This document shows positions 61,301 to 64,000 of a stretch of DNA of 64,000 nt, piece by piece. The notes under the pieces were generated by a model. The model did not search any database, was not told the DNA's origin, and saw only the letters and a list, made by a program, of their open reading frames with translations. Both the position numbers and the translations under genes were made by a program. The stretch is from Anadara kagoshimensis (lineage: Eukaryota; Mollusca; Bivalvia; Arcoida; Arcidae): the NCBI GenBank assembly GCA_021292105.1, contig CM037867.1, positions 43,601,843-43,665,842 on the forward strand. Reading direction: 5' to 3'. The first letter of the stretch is position 1, and every line of letters begins with the position of its first letter.

Positions 61301-63646
61301 TACACAACAACCTGCATAGGAACATCTGTGATATAGATCAACAACTGTGACCTTACACAACAACCTGCATAGGAACATCTGTGATATAGATCAACAACTG
61401 TGACCTTACACAACAACCTGCATAGGAACATCTGTGATATAGATCAACAACTGTGACCTTACACAACAACCTGCATAGGAACATCTGTGATATAGATCAA
61501 CAACTGTGACCTTACACAACAACCTGCATAGGAACATCTGTGATATAGATCAACAACTGTGACCTTACACAACAACCTGCATAGGAACATCTGTGATATA
61601 GATCAACAACTGTGACCTTACACAACAACCTGCATAGGAACATCTGTGATATAGATCAACAACTGTGACCTTACACAACAACCTGCATAGGAACATCTGT
61701 GATATAGATCAACAACTGTGACCTTACACAACAACCTGCATAGGAACATCTGTGATATAGATCAACAACTGTGACCTTGACTATTATAATCAGCTGGTTA
61801 TGGCATCTTTATTTTATATTCTCAGTCATAAACGTCTTCAGCACCTTATCTCCCAATTGGAATTATCAAAAGTTTAGTATGCAGTTGTATGTATTTAAAA
61901 ATCAATTAATAATTATACACTCAGAATATATTGGATACTGCTTTAGTTTTTGGAGACCCCTGTTTATAAAACATTTATGGTTTCCATATTTCTGTGGTAG
62001 CTGTAAACAAGATATACAAGTATATTAGACAATTTTAGTTTGATGCCCATAATGTCTAAACCTTACCAAAATACATACTCAAACACCACAAACTAGATCA
62101 ACACATACACCTGACCCTCGCATGTACTTACCACTGATGGCTCTCTCGGCATGCCCATCTCCATACCTGGGTGTGGTGCCCCAGGCTGTGGCATATATCC
62201 CTCAGGGTAACCATGGAACCTTGCCATTGGTGGACCTGGCTGACGAGGTCTCATTTGTGGTCCAACATACATATCACCAGGGCCCATTGGCATTCCCTGT
62301 GGTCGCATCATTTGTCCAGGCATTCGAGGAGGAAATGGTGGTTGCATTGCAGGTCTCAAAGTTTGTTGTTCTCCAGGCATTGTTCCTGGTGTATATGGAC
62401 CAGCTGAGACAGGAGGTTGTACCATCTGTTGATGTGGTGGCATATCTACAGGCCTACTCACTGGATTCTGTGTACTGTAAGACTCTGATACAGGTCTAGG
62501 GGTATGTGGAGGAAATGCATATGGATCATCTTGTTGACTTGTTGGTGCTCCTGGAGTTGGAACCGGGTGTGTGTATGGATCACTAGGTTGTGATGACTGT
62601 CTAGAAAATGGTGGCCTTGGTATGGCTGTTGGTGGCGCCATTTGTGCTGGGTTTCTAGGAGTAGCTGGCTGTTGAGCGTACAGGTCCATTGGCCTTGGGG
62701 TTGGCATCTGTGGTGAATGTAGTCCACCAACAGGCCTTGGAGTTGCAGGTGGTCTCTCATAAGGGTCCGATTCTTGTGGCATTCTTGGCCATTGTGGTTT
62801 GGAAGGAGATTCCTGTGGTGTTTGAGGTCCTGAGCCCGGCCGAGGTGTAGAAGGTAGCTGGGCATATGGATCAGTTGGAGGGAGATTTCCATATGGCTCT
62901 CCTGGTCGGGCACCTGCTGACCCAGCAGAGTTAAACTGCCCACCTGGCAAATCTTGAGGTCTTGGCTGACCAAACTGGTCCATAGAGCGTATACCTTGCA
63001 GATCTTGAGGTCTTGCCCCTGTTGGAGGTTGTACATATGGGTCATGTGTTCTAGGCGTTTGAGGAGCTTGGCTGTATGGATCTGATGGAGTTGGGTGCCT
63101 CATCCCTGAATGTGGATGAGGTGGCATGTCAGGAATTCTTGGAGTACCAGGTTGTTGCGCATATGGGTCTGAAGGTGGCATTGGAGGTCTAGGAACAGTC
63201 TCTTCTTTCATGTACTGAGGTGTTCCTGGTAGACTCAGGGTCTGACTAGAACTGTCAGACAAACCACCTGGTGACATACCTGAAAAAAATAAATAATTAC
63301 ATTACCTTAAGCAAAAATCTTTTTTGAAAATACAAATGTATATAAATAGGTAAGTTAATGAGTACAGACTTATTATTAATGGTTGAGGAAAGGTCTTGTA
63401 TCTATTCTAATATTGTTGTACGACACCTCAAAGCCGGACTAGTAATATTGTTACACTAAAGTTGCTAGCTAGAAGTAACACCATCTTACTATTAATATCA
63501 TATTCCCTATGTTTATAAAAATATCTGCTGAAATATTAAACTAACAATACCTTCTGGTGTCCCTATCACTTGCGAAGGACCACTTCCCACTGGACTTCTC
63601 ATTTCTTGGCCTGGAGGTAACACACCTGCTAATGGGGAACCAAGTC
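9473..63646 (-). CDS. KMT2C/D: KMT2C/KMT2D-type histone H3K4 methyltransferase gene, internal part, 12 exons
   Basis: Seen: twelve minus-strand exons (63551-63646, 62132-63279, 37511-37670, 34244-34393, 32726-32865, 32018-32459, 29705-31260, 29131-29273, 21533-21732, 18911-19065, 14088-14243, 9473-9873). All splice sites are GT-AG and the phase chain is unbroken, totalling 4747 nt. Known of the family: KMT2C/D are very large nuclear enzymes that monomethylate H3K4 at enhancers in COMPASS-like complexes and coactivate nuclear receptors. Family marks seen are DPY-PxTPR repeats, KYADPELD, LLIQDLLEQ followed by an EKQEQQ helix, and a coiled coil with YEEWL and VTQEQSILQKQL blocks. PHD, FYRN/FYRC and SET domains must lie outside the window on both sides. 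Most invertebrates have one gene for the vertebrate pair, so C versus D is not assigned. A missed frame-neutral exon in the 24.5-kb intron cannot be excluded. Confidence 0.87.
9619..9810 (-). repeat. KMT2C/D: 24-bp coding tandem repeat inside exon 12
   Basis: Eight in-frame copies of a 24-bp unit encode SGHPGMQT-like octapeptides. Six copies keep HPGMQT, one has HPGLQT, and the copy nearest the 3' side reads AHLTKQT. Silent differences between copies (for example cctggt versus ccgggt) show it is not a recent pure expansion. It preserves the frame whatever the copy number. Confidence 0.9.
9874..10677. other. Intron 11, unique left part
   Basis: About 800 bp of AT-rich intron. No exon, RNA gene or clear mobile element is seen. 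Confidence 0.5.
10678..11101. repeat. 71-bp tandem repeat, about 6 copies
   Basis: The unit begins ctataccagcatatgttact and contains gacgttcaaatcac and ttccatgttgaaactg, ending caacaaaaaa. Unit starts at 10749, 10820, 10891 and 10962 are exactly 71 bp apart. The array continues after each of two mobile element insertions, with one exact 71-bp unit at 12423-12493 and one at 13910-13980, so about eight units existed before the insertions. Confidence 0.92.
11102..12422 (+). mobile_element. Pearl/HINE-like element 1, subfamily a
   Basis: The 5' end is caagaggcccatgggcc (palindromic hairpin GGCCCATGGGCC), then gctcacctga. The core has about four 145-bp tandem units, each with a gtgaccttgacctttgaacc block and a tatacaaaaagtttatag block. 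The 3' part has gcaaaaacgcgtaaccc, an ACGC-rich microsatellite (about 12320-12370), a TGACC-TTT-GGTCA hairpin and caggtgagctaa. The subterminal gctcacctg/caggtgagc are inverted repeats. No protein is encoded, so it is non-autonomous. The ends are set by the interrupted 71-bp unit. Confidence 0.85.
12423..12493. repeat. Single 71-bp unit stranded between two elements
   Basis: One exact-length unit of the 71-bp array, running from the third A of the broken A-run to the same point in the next unit. It shows that the two flanking elements sit in identical positions of adjacent units. Confidence 0.92.
12494..13909 (+). mobile_element. Pearl/HINE-like element 2, subfamily b
   Basis: It has the same 5' end (caagaggcccatgggcctta, gctcacctg) and about six 145-bp core units. 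Its 3' module differs from element 1: atttccccactcagcacc, catttgtgcaaatctga, ggaggagaagattaaaatg, then a GACGGAC-type microsatellite at 13822-13862. It ends in hairpin CTGAGCT-TTC-AGCTCAG and gtgagctaa. It is non-coding. Several core units are almost identical to each other, which suggests recent core amplification. Confidence 0.85.
13910..13980. repeat. Last 71-bp unit
   Basis: A final copy of the 71-bp repeat (ctataccaacatatgttaat variant) immediately right of element 2, followed by unique intron leading to exon 11. Confidence 0.88.
14088..14243 (-). CDS. KMT2C/D: KMT2C/D exon 11 of 12: coiled coil, second half (156 nt)
   Basis: The acceptor is ttgtag and the donor gtaagt; exactly 52 codons, phase 0 in and out. 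It encodes NKKNGIEMPPNDVADLERVT, then QEQSILQKQLEGQRKQLRQH and QMVAQEYRSKRR. This matches the conserved second half of the KMT2C/D coiled coil (an 'EQQS-QKQLEQIRKQQKEH' type helix followed by EDYR). It is likely a protein-protein interface. The ORF track misses it because the exon is short. Confidence 0.9.
14244..14867. other. Intron 10 right part, with a possible old interspersed repeat at 14660-14867
   Basis: The first 400 bp hold nothing recognisable. At 14700-14867 the sequence ggtgctttacatccaat, ggaggaaagcagagcaccca and gagaaaaccacaaatctttg has the look of a dispersed mollusc repeat. It runs straight into the first 33-bp units, so the array may have grown from its edge. Family not identified. 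Confidence 0.35.
14868..18385. repeat. 33-bp minisatellite, about 110 copies
   Basis: The unit contains ggataaacaggagagacttg and ctgtaatcggtaa. A short 26-bp form lacks the atcggta part. Variants at one site read tcgg, tcag, tagg, ccgt and ctgt. Since 33 is a multiple of 3, long open frames of up to 265 residues run through by chance. Higher-order structure is visible: the rare ttgctattatggg variant occurs at 16761 and 17582 (821 bp apart), and a ccgtaaggataaaaacgag block recurs at about 900 bp. Confidence 0.95.
18386..18876. repeat. 27-bp minisatellite, about 18 copies, related to the 33-bp array
   Basis: The unit ggtgtaatctgtaaggg plus tacacaggat directly abuts the 33-bp array, with hybrid units at 18380-18430. 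The shared gtaatctgtaagg and acagga parts show a common origin with loss of the gagactt segment. It ends 35 bp from the exon 10 donor. Confidence 0.93.
18911..19065 (-). CDS. KMT2C/D: KMT2C/D exon 10 of 12: coiled coil, first half (155 nt)
   Basis: The acceptor is ttaaag and the donor gtaagt; phase in 1, out 0. It encodes about 52 residues. EISPDIERQHVQYEEWLIKQ leads into a long helix with heptad spacing, YLEMQVKALEQQVQKCKRQK, ending AINARNRN. Vertebrate KMT2C/D have YEEWL followed by an LEMQ/LEEQI coiled coil at the same place, so this is one of the best identity marks. The donor is only about 35 bp from the 27-bp array. A perfect 23-bp inverted repeat lies about 97 bp upstream of the acceptor. 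Confidence 0.9.
19066..19710. other. Intron 9, unique part next to exon 10
   Basis: AT-rich intron containing the 23-bp inverted repeat listed separately. Nothing else is recognised. Confidence 0.5.
19162..19216. repeat. Perfect 23-bp inverted repeat with 9-nt loop
   Basis: The left arm taaagcaccaatttgaggtc plus aat (19162-19184) pairs perfectly with 19194-19216 across a 9-nt AT-rich loop. It would form a strong hairpin in the pre-mRNA about 97 nt before the exon 10 acceptor. It could be a small palindromic transposon remnant or a structured RNA. Confidence 0.85.
19711..21213. repeat. 52-bp minisatellite, about 29 copies
   Basis: The unit starts actttagtaacacattagtg and continues gtcaatatggttacagg and atatctgttgtcaa. 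It is very homogeneous; differences are single bases (aaattt/aaactt, agttaca/agtaaca) and a few short deletions near 19810, 20314 and 20370. It lies wholly inside intron 9. Confidence 0.96.
21214..21532. other. Unique intron between the 52-bp array and exon 9
   Basis: About 320 bp of AT-rich sequence. A short agggagtgcatcaaaatatg stretch is unremarkable. No feature called. Confidence 0.4.
21533..21732 (-). CDS. KMT2C/D: KMT2C/D exon 9 of 12 (200 nt)
   Basis: The acceptor is ttgatag and the donor gtatgt; phase in 2, out 1. It encodes about 67 residues. DPNWQGQRMFCPGEGNQR is followed by FHMRMPPGQQMNPRLPAPFG and a polyproline end, PPPPRPPPQPPLQ. The polyproline run could bind WW, SH3 or profilin-type partners, but that is inference. 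The codon split across the preceding intron restores Arg. Confidence 0.82.
21885..22075 (+). mobile_element. Decayed fragment of pearl-like subfamily b, 3' module
   Basis: The order atatctcttgtatcttcaga, ggagatgattgttagattt, aaggggacaaaaccctttca and tttgtgcaaatctgaaagcc follows the 3' module of element 2 (13600-13800). Both termini are missing. It is an old copy. Confidence 0.55.
22234..23611 (+). mobile_element. Pearl/HINE-like element 3, subfamily c
   Basis: The 5' end caagaggcccatgggcctta and gctcacctg are intact, with about six core units of roughly 145 bp. The subfamily c 3' module has gtcaaaaactgggacatgac, acgcaaaaaacgcgtaacc, ggtatcctgaatccaaatat and ggctatttatagtaacggca, then a short cgacggacgacg microsatellite. 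The 3' hairpin region looks partly duplicated (gagccttttggctcggg, then ggctcaggtgagctaa). Non-coding. Confidence 0.83.
23728..26236 (+). mobile_element. Pearl/HINE-like element 4, family 2, about 165-bp core units
   Basis: The 5' end is ccagaggctcagtgtgactg with a perfect hairpin GGCTCAGT-GTG-ACTGAGCC, then gctcacctga. The core is about a dozen units spaced about 165 bp apart (ggcaatct at 24365, 24531, 24695 and 24862), each carrying cattcctgtaaagtttggtt and tttcccatagggtccaatg. Near the 3' end there is an ACTG/ACGG microsatellite (26113-26180), then hairpin TGGCC-TTTA-GGCCA and ggtgagctaa. Non-coding. This architecture is what I recall for bivalve pearl elements. Confidence 0.85.
26239..28308 (+). 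mobile_element. Pearl/HINE-like element 5, family 2, directly abutting element 4
   Basis: It has the same structure as element 4 with fewer core units. It starts two A after element 4's ctaa, so either it inserted into the terminal A-run of element 4 or the pair arose by tandem duplication. Its 3' microsatellite is at 28201-28260. It also has a short local duplication near its 5' end (the tatcagacagaatggctaag stretch occurs twice, about 26337-26410). Confidence 0.84.
28309..28924. other. Intron 8 between elements
   Basis: AT-rich intron with no exon or recognisable repeat. Confidence 0.4.
28925..29038 (+). mobile_element. Solo 3' end of a pearl-like element
   Basis: tttggaggagttgattaaaa, a degenerate microsatellite, catctgagcctttcgctcag and gtgagct mark an isolated 3' terminus. 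It lies about 90 bp from the exon 8 donor. No 5' end or core is visible. Confidence 0.65.
29131..29273 (-). CDS. KMT2C/D: KMT2C/D exon 8 of 12: EKQEQQ helix (143 nt)
   Basis: The acceptor is tttcag and the donor gtattt; phase in 0, out 2. It encodes about 47 residues. EKQEQQRQAQQQAILQ completes the conserved DLLEQ-EKQEQQ helix across the exon junction. CRDPASMEGMMGPGPIPP and a PNYRPRMEHPI tail follow. The helix-to-DPAS turn fits the family, where vertebrate proteins have a similarly placed Gln-rich helix. The downstream 7.4-kb intron holds three pearl-like elements. Confidence 0.85.
29274..29704. other. Intron 7
   Basis: Short 431-bp AT-rich intron. No feature seen beyond the splice sites. 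Confidence 0.5.
29705..31260 (-). CDS. KMT2C/D: KMT2C/D exon 7 of 12: YADPELD block and SP-rich region (1556 nt)
   Basis: The acceptor is ctacag and the donor gtaagc; phase in 1, out 0. It encodes about 518 residues. The start GADGTFDILKYADPELDL is the strongest family mark, since KMT2C/D carry a near-identical YxDPELD motif. Next comes a charged Lys/Glu/Asp stretch including ASQIAALLQNT, another IxxLL-like motif. A long Ser-Pro/Thr-Pro region follows (many SPF and PxSP units, possible proline-directed kinase sites), then an RMPMQG-type Met/Pro/Gly region. The end, QPLLIQDLLEQ, matches the conserved helix of the family and continues as EKQEQQ in the next exon. Confidence 0.9.
31261..32017. 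other. Intron 6, possible repeat relic at 31565-31775
   Basis: Most of it is unremarkable. The stretch with aagggcaataactccaagga, caccaagtttcatgaaataa and aaaggtggggtataataaag has the feel of a dispersed mollusc repeat, but I cannot place it. Confidence 0.3.
32018..32459 (-). CDS. KMT2C/D: KMT2C/D exon 6 of 12 (442 nt)
   Basis: The acceptor is ttctag and the donor gtgagt; phase in 0, out 1. It encodes about 147 residues. DLSIPEKQKAEFLQILQARM is a predicted helix at the start. A Gln/Pro/Ser-rich middle with SQMMQQTVQAPG follows, then KEIKPPSQPRKG and an acidic end with SLSSEDEKQDIEDENISDLL. The ISDLL at the junction resembles an LxxLL coactivator motif with Ile in place of the first Leu. The acidic tail continues directly into the YADPELD block of the next exon. 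Confidence 0.85.
32726..32865 (-). CDS. KMT2C/D: KMT2C/D exon 5 of 12 (140 nt)
   Basis: The acceptor is ttacag and the donor gtaatt; phase in 1, out 0. It encodes about 47 residues starting EMAEYGMRGPFVDGQPRP and ending SPNRPGQNQ, Pro/Arg/Gly-rich. No domain is recognised. Adjacent introns are 1378 bp upstream and 266 bp downstream, so this belongs to the compact exon cluster 29.1-34.4 kb. Confidence 0.8.
33361..34190 (+). mobile_element. Old, decayed pearl-like element of subfamily a
   Basis: A degraded 5' end (gggaccttaatactcacctg) at about 33375 is followed by a single core-like block, tgaccttgacctttgaacat, at 33630. A 3' module at 34040-34140 (cgaccaaatttcacaaacc, gaaaagccaaatatcat) matches element 1 at about 12060-12120. 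No intact hairpin end is seen. Confidence 0.5.
34244..34393 (-). CDS. KMT2C/D: KMT2C/D exon 4 of 12 (150 nt)
   Basis: The acceptor is ttaaag and the donor gtgtgc; phase in 1, out 1. It encodes about 50 residues, VGPGGGYSGEEGPRFPSPGG, then LSPHSPVMERWPQGPPMVRP and a Pro/Gln tail. It is low complexity and probably disordered. The 42-bp array begins only about 56 bp upstream of the acceptor (34450-34750), unusually close to a splice site, although a short C/T-poor tract remains between them. A frame running through that array into the exon is an artefact of the 42-bp period. Confidence 0.8.
34450..34750. repeat. 42-bp minisatellite, about 7 copies
   Basis: The unit catttatacatgaggcccaa plus tagggaatgtatactgtgaaa is nearly perfect, with one atac/atgc change at 34624. 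The period is a multiple of 3, so a 14-residue repeat frame appears on the minus strand. It is intronic, just upstream of the exon 4 acceptor. Confidence 0.95.
34975..35419. mobile_element. Candidate 445-bp MITE with 16-bp terminal inverted repeats
   Basis: The left end cagggttcgtacagac (34975-34990) is the exact inverse complement of 35404-35419. Both ends are flanked by cttga (34970-34974 and 35420-35424), a possible 5-bp target duplication. The interior is rich in aagggctttttagggcct-like strings and encodes nothing. CAGGG ends recall hAT elements, but those make 8-bp duplications, so the superfamily is open. Confidence 0.7.
35440..35645 (+). mobile_element. Possible old SINE-like interspersed repeat
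   Basis: cactaaagaatcctgctgta, atgccatcagcgcaatgcac and gactgggatgttaaacacca have the cadence of a common mollusc dispersed repeat whose tail reads gatgttaaac. Family not confirmed; no target duplication found. Confidence 0.35.
36150..36495 (+). mobile_element. Decayed pearl-like fragment, subfamily b
   Basis: ataccaatacctacaatatt and atatacatgcctggacaaaa (core end) are followed by tttccccttaaatgccttac, catggggcccccgaggtgac and gatgattaaaatg, the order seen in element 2. Both termini are lost. It runs directly into the SINE-like sequence at 36505. Confidence 0.6.
36505..37183 (-). repeat. 52-bp minisatellite grown from a tRNA-derived SINE, about 12.6 copies
   Basis: The unit (plus strand) begins accagggatggaactggtac and ends cgattgttctaccacagac; the first is at 36529, with 52-bp spacing. 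On the minus strand it reads tggtagaacaat, atagtgtggg and atccctggt. These correspond in order to tggtagagcact, atagtgtggc and atccctggt in the tRNA-like sequence at 37338-37412. The left flank gaaaaatgcagggtcaaacc matches the SINE flank gaaaacatgcagggtcatac at 37325. The unit spans the A-box edge to the B-box region. Confidence 0.8.
37318..37412 (-). mobile_element. tRNA-derived SINE fragment
   Basis: On the minus strand, ggtcctggtagctcagttgg and tagagcac hold a near-perfect RNA polymerase III A box (TAGCTCAGTTGG). aattcgatccctgg is a B-box-like sequence at normal tRNA spacing. The T arm cannot pair, so this is not a functional tRNA. It continues into a tgaccctgcatgttttctcc tail. Its antisense copy shadow includes gtgctctaccaactgagcta. 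Confidence 0.72.
37511..37670 (-). CDS. KMT2C/D: KMT2C/D exon 3 of 12: basic helix (160 nt)
   Basis: The acceptor is taacag and the donor gtgtgt; phase in 0, out 1. It encodes about 53 residues. The first half is DVRPQLPVREILAQQ followed by a very basic stretch, TKKRQRKKMTEMQQWPPE, which looks like a short basic helix and possible nuclear localisation or DNA/histone contact. The end is a Pro/Gly linker. It lies 24.5 kb downstream of the previous exon, across the longest intron in the window. No open shadow frame marks it; it was found from the splice sites and phase. Confidence 0.8.
37671..39618. other. Intron 2, 3' part: unique sequence with simple runs
   Basis: About 1.9 kb of AT-rich intron. 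Low-complexity tracts only: C-run at about 38346, A-run at about 38978-38990, CT dinucleotides at about 39150-39164. No exon found between here and exon 2. Confidence 0.45.
39619..43117. repeat. 45-bp satellite array, left segment (about 77 copies)
   Basis: The unit carries acatttaaccattaccatgg, gcttagatacgaaaaacctc and tagtg. Variants at the tacg site are tacg, taca or tatg. Nested higher-order repeats exist: a 7-A variant starting at 40983 recurs at 41209 (226 bp), and both recur 1081 bp later at 42064 and 42290. The period is a multiple of 3, so a 453-residue open frame on the plus strand (VTFNHYHGLRYEKPL units) results; it is not a gene. Confidence 0.96.
43118..44496 (+). mobile_element. 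Pearl/HINE-like element 6, subfamily c, inserted in the 45-bp array
   Basis: The 5' caagaggcccatgggcctta sits directly in a taca-AAA context; the 3' hairpin CTGAGCC-CTTT-GGCTCAG and gtgagctaa lead to the rest of the unit (aaacctctag). The core has about six 145-bp units. The subfamily c module (aaactggggcatgaccttga, acgcaaaaaacgcgtaacc, tatttatagtaacagcaacc) is complete, with a very short cgacggacgg microsatellite. Ends are precise because the interrupted unit is known. Confidence 0.88.
44497..45965. repeat. 45-bp satellite array, right segment (about 32 copies)
   Basis: It continues the same array after element 6. It has its own block duplications: an attatcctgagcttaaacac variant occurs at about 45191 and 45901 (710 bp apart), and an ataaccagtaccatggg variant at about 44692 and 45573. 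It ends with a truncated copy. Confidence 0.95.
45966..46237. other. Unique intron between arrays
   Basis: AT-rich sequence with no feature recognised. Confidence 0.4.
46238..46303. repeat. CA microsatellite, about 32 repeats
   Basis: Uninterrupted acacac run in the intron. Confidence 0.98.
46416..46457 (+). promoter_or_regulatory. Perfect DR1 plus extended half-site, candidate nuclear receptor sites
   Basis: AGGTCAAAGGTCA at 46416-46428 is a perfect direct repeat of AGGTCA with 1-bp spacing (RXR, HNF4 or COUP-TF type). TCAAGGTCA at 46449-46457 is an ERR/NR5A-type extended half-site. This is intronic sequence outside the arrays. Function is inferred from motif alone. Confidence 0.4.
46685..52788. 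repeat. 41-bp satellite array, about 149 copies
   Basis: The unit holds agatacagtcaacacttgtc and tactgccattgtcagaatta. The main variable site reads ATTGTC, ATCGTC or ATCATC; others are tactgcc/tacagcc and agtcaac/agccaac/attcaac. Repeated blocks such as 50520-50700 and 51430-51620 share the same variant order, showing unequal exchange. Short plus-strand frames of 60-144 residues are period artefacts. Confidence 0.97.
52789..53961. other. Unique intron, then degenerate precursors of the 98-bp repeat
   Basis: 52789-53390 is plain intron. From about 53400 the phrase ggggagataactagtgaact plus taaatttatttttaatgga recurs at about 53404, 53485, 53555, 53640, 53712 and 53745 in divergent copies 70-90 bp apart. 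This is an older, degraded version of the neighbouring array. A G-run lies at about 53634-53645. Confidence 0.6.
53962..57382. repeat. 98-bp satellite array, about 35 copies
   Basis: The unit includes gtgaactttaatggtaactt, tataagagttacagccaaac, aaactaaaccaagatcctaa and ggggagtggagaggggataa. It is highly homogeneous. A rare unit with attatcaagaagagtgaaaa occurs at 56671 and 57354, 683 bp apart and flanked alike, which marks a recent seven-unit duplication. The array grades into divergent copies on its left. Confidence 0.96.
57582..59752 (+). mobile_element. Pearl/HINE-like element 7, subfamily c, longest family 1 copy
   Basis: The 5' end is caagaggcccatgggcctta with gctcacctgagg. About nine core units of roughly 145 bp follow, most with atgaccttgacctttgaacc. 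The complete subfamily c module is followed by a clean (GGACGAC)n-type microsatellite at 59648-59703, hairpin CTGAGCC-TTTC-GGCTCAG and gtgagctaa. A short unit near the 5' end lacks the tgacc block. Non-coding. Confidence 0.86.
59753..61248. other. Intron 2, unique stretch
   Basis: About 1.5 kb of AT-rich intron. Only a weak local duplication around tctacataagtg (about 60634-60700) is seen. A 91-residue plus-strand frame at 60802-61077 is judged random. Confidence 0.45.
61249..61777. repeat. 53-bp minisatellite, about 10 copies
   Basis: The unit holds acaacaacctgcataggaac, atctgtgatatagatcaaca and actgtgacctta. It is almost perfectly homogeneous; only the first copy differs (aaataggaac). The last copy runs into gaccttgactattataatca and gctggttatggc, a phrase also present at 33722. 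Confidence 0.95.
61778..62131. other. Intron 2, part next to the exon 2 donor
   Basis: AT-rich intron. Its first 45 bp resemble 33715-33765 (gaccttgact-tatcagctggttatggg), a shared dispersed repeat edge. Nothing else is recognised. Confidence 0.4.
62132..63279 (-). CDS. KMT2C/D: KMT2C/D exon 2 of 12: DPY-PxTPR repeat region (1148 nt)
   Basis: The acceptor is tttcag and the donor gtaagt; the exon enters in phase 1 and leaves in phase 0. It encodes about 383 residues, almost all Pro, Gln, Ser, Thr and Gly. Seen: about eight degenerate repeats of the form DPYAxxPxTPRP over the first two thirds (for example DPYAQQPGTPR, DPYSQAPQTPR, DPYERPPATPR, DPYAFPPHTPR). A Met/Pro/Arg-rich tail (PPFPPRMPGQMMRPQGMPMG) follows. 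DPY-x-PPGTPR repeats are, to my memory, a hallmark of the middle of vertebrate KMT2C/D. It is probably disordered. The exon ends at EPSVV; reading on gives intron sequence and then a stop. Confidence 0.88.
63551..63646 (-). CDS. KMT2C/D: KMT2C/D exon 1 of 12 in window (96 nt)
   Basis: The acceptor ...ttacag precedes 63646 and the donor gtattg follows 63551. The exon enters with two bases of a split codon and leaves with one. It encodes about 32 residues rich in Gly, Ser and Pro, beginning GLGSPLAGVLPPGQ and ending IGTPE. No domain is visible; it reads as disordered linker. Recognition rests on the phase match to the next exon (271-bp intron), not on a family motif. The upstream intron starts at 63647 and holds the 38-bp array that runs off the window. 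Confidence 0.75.
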
Positions 63647-63668
63647 CTGTAATAATAAATGATGATGA

Positions 63669-64000
63669 AATCTGAACTAAAACTGATGTCAACAGCATTA
63701 TAGAGACATCTAAACTAAAACTGATATCAACAGCATTATAGAGACATTTAAATAAAACTGATGTCAACAGCATTATAGAGACATCTAAACTAAAACTGGT
63801 GTCAACAGCATTATAGAGACATCTAAACTAAAACTGATGTCAACAGCATTATAGAGACATCTAAACTAAAACTGGTGTCAACAGCATTATAGAGACATCT
63901 AAACTAAAACTGATATCAACAGCATTATAGAGACATCTAAATAAAACTGATGTCAACAGCATTATAGAGACATCTAAACTAAAACTGATGTCAACAGCAT
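63669..64000. repeat. 38-bp minisatellite, at least 8 copies, cut by the window edge
   Basis: The unit contains taaactaaaactgatgtcaa and cagcattatagagacatc. Alternating gatgtc, gatatc and ggtgtc variants and a 36-bp form (taaataaaactg) occur. It starts about 23 bp upstream of the exon 1 acceptor and continues past 64000. Confidence 0.95.

Overview
This window is eukaryotic genomic DNA, most likely from a bivalve mollusc. The reasons are AT-rich sequence, GT-AG introns of up to 24 kb, many intronic minisatellites, and repeated mobile elements whose layout matches what I remember of bivalve 'pearl'-type elements (hairpin ends, about 145-165 bp core repeats, an ACTG/ACGG-type microsatellite near the 3' end). 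It is not prokaryotic. I see no operon, CRISPR array or defence system.

One protein-coding gene spans the window on the minus strand. It is an internal part of a KMT2C/KMT2D (MLL3/MLL4, fly trr-type) histone H3K4 methyltransferase gene. I can place 12 consecutive exons between 63646 and 9473. All visible boundaries are GT-AG, and the reading phase carries through every junction, giving 4747 coding bases (about 1582 residues). The exons encode the proline/glutamine-rich middle of the protein: DPY-PxTPR repeats, the YADPELD motif, the LLxQDLLEQ block and the coiled coil that follows. The N-terminal PHD fingers (beyond 64000) and the C-terminal extended PHD, FYRN/FYRC and SET domains (beyond position 1) lie outside.

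The rest is intron, about half of it tandem arrays by hand count. From left to right: a 47-bp array (1-9210), 71-bp (10678-13980, interrupted twice), 33-bp and the related 27-bp (14868-18876), 52-bp (19711-21213), 42-bp (34450-34750), a SINE-derived 52-bp array (36529-37183), 45-bp (39619-45965, interrupted once), a CA microsatellite (46238-46303), 41-bp (46685-52788), 98-bp (53962-57382), 53-bp (61249-61777), and 38-bp (63669 to the window edge). About a fifth more is seven near-complete copies of pearl/HINE-like elements, all in plus orientation (antisense to the gene), plus several decayed copies.

The best signals for a second look are these. Three elements landed inside tandem arrays, so their ends can be fixed to the base, and they show a Helitron-like CTAA end without target duplication. 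The terminal hairpins keep pairing while their sequence changes. The element cores repeat a compound nuclear-receptor-like motif. The arrays show CpG-decay variants, as expected for methylated DNA. A minisatellite appears to have grown from a tRNA-derived SINE. All calls are by eye; no search or alignment was run.
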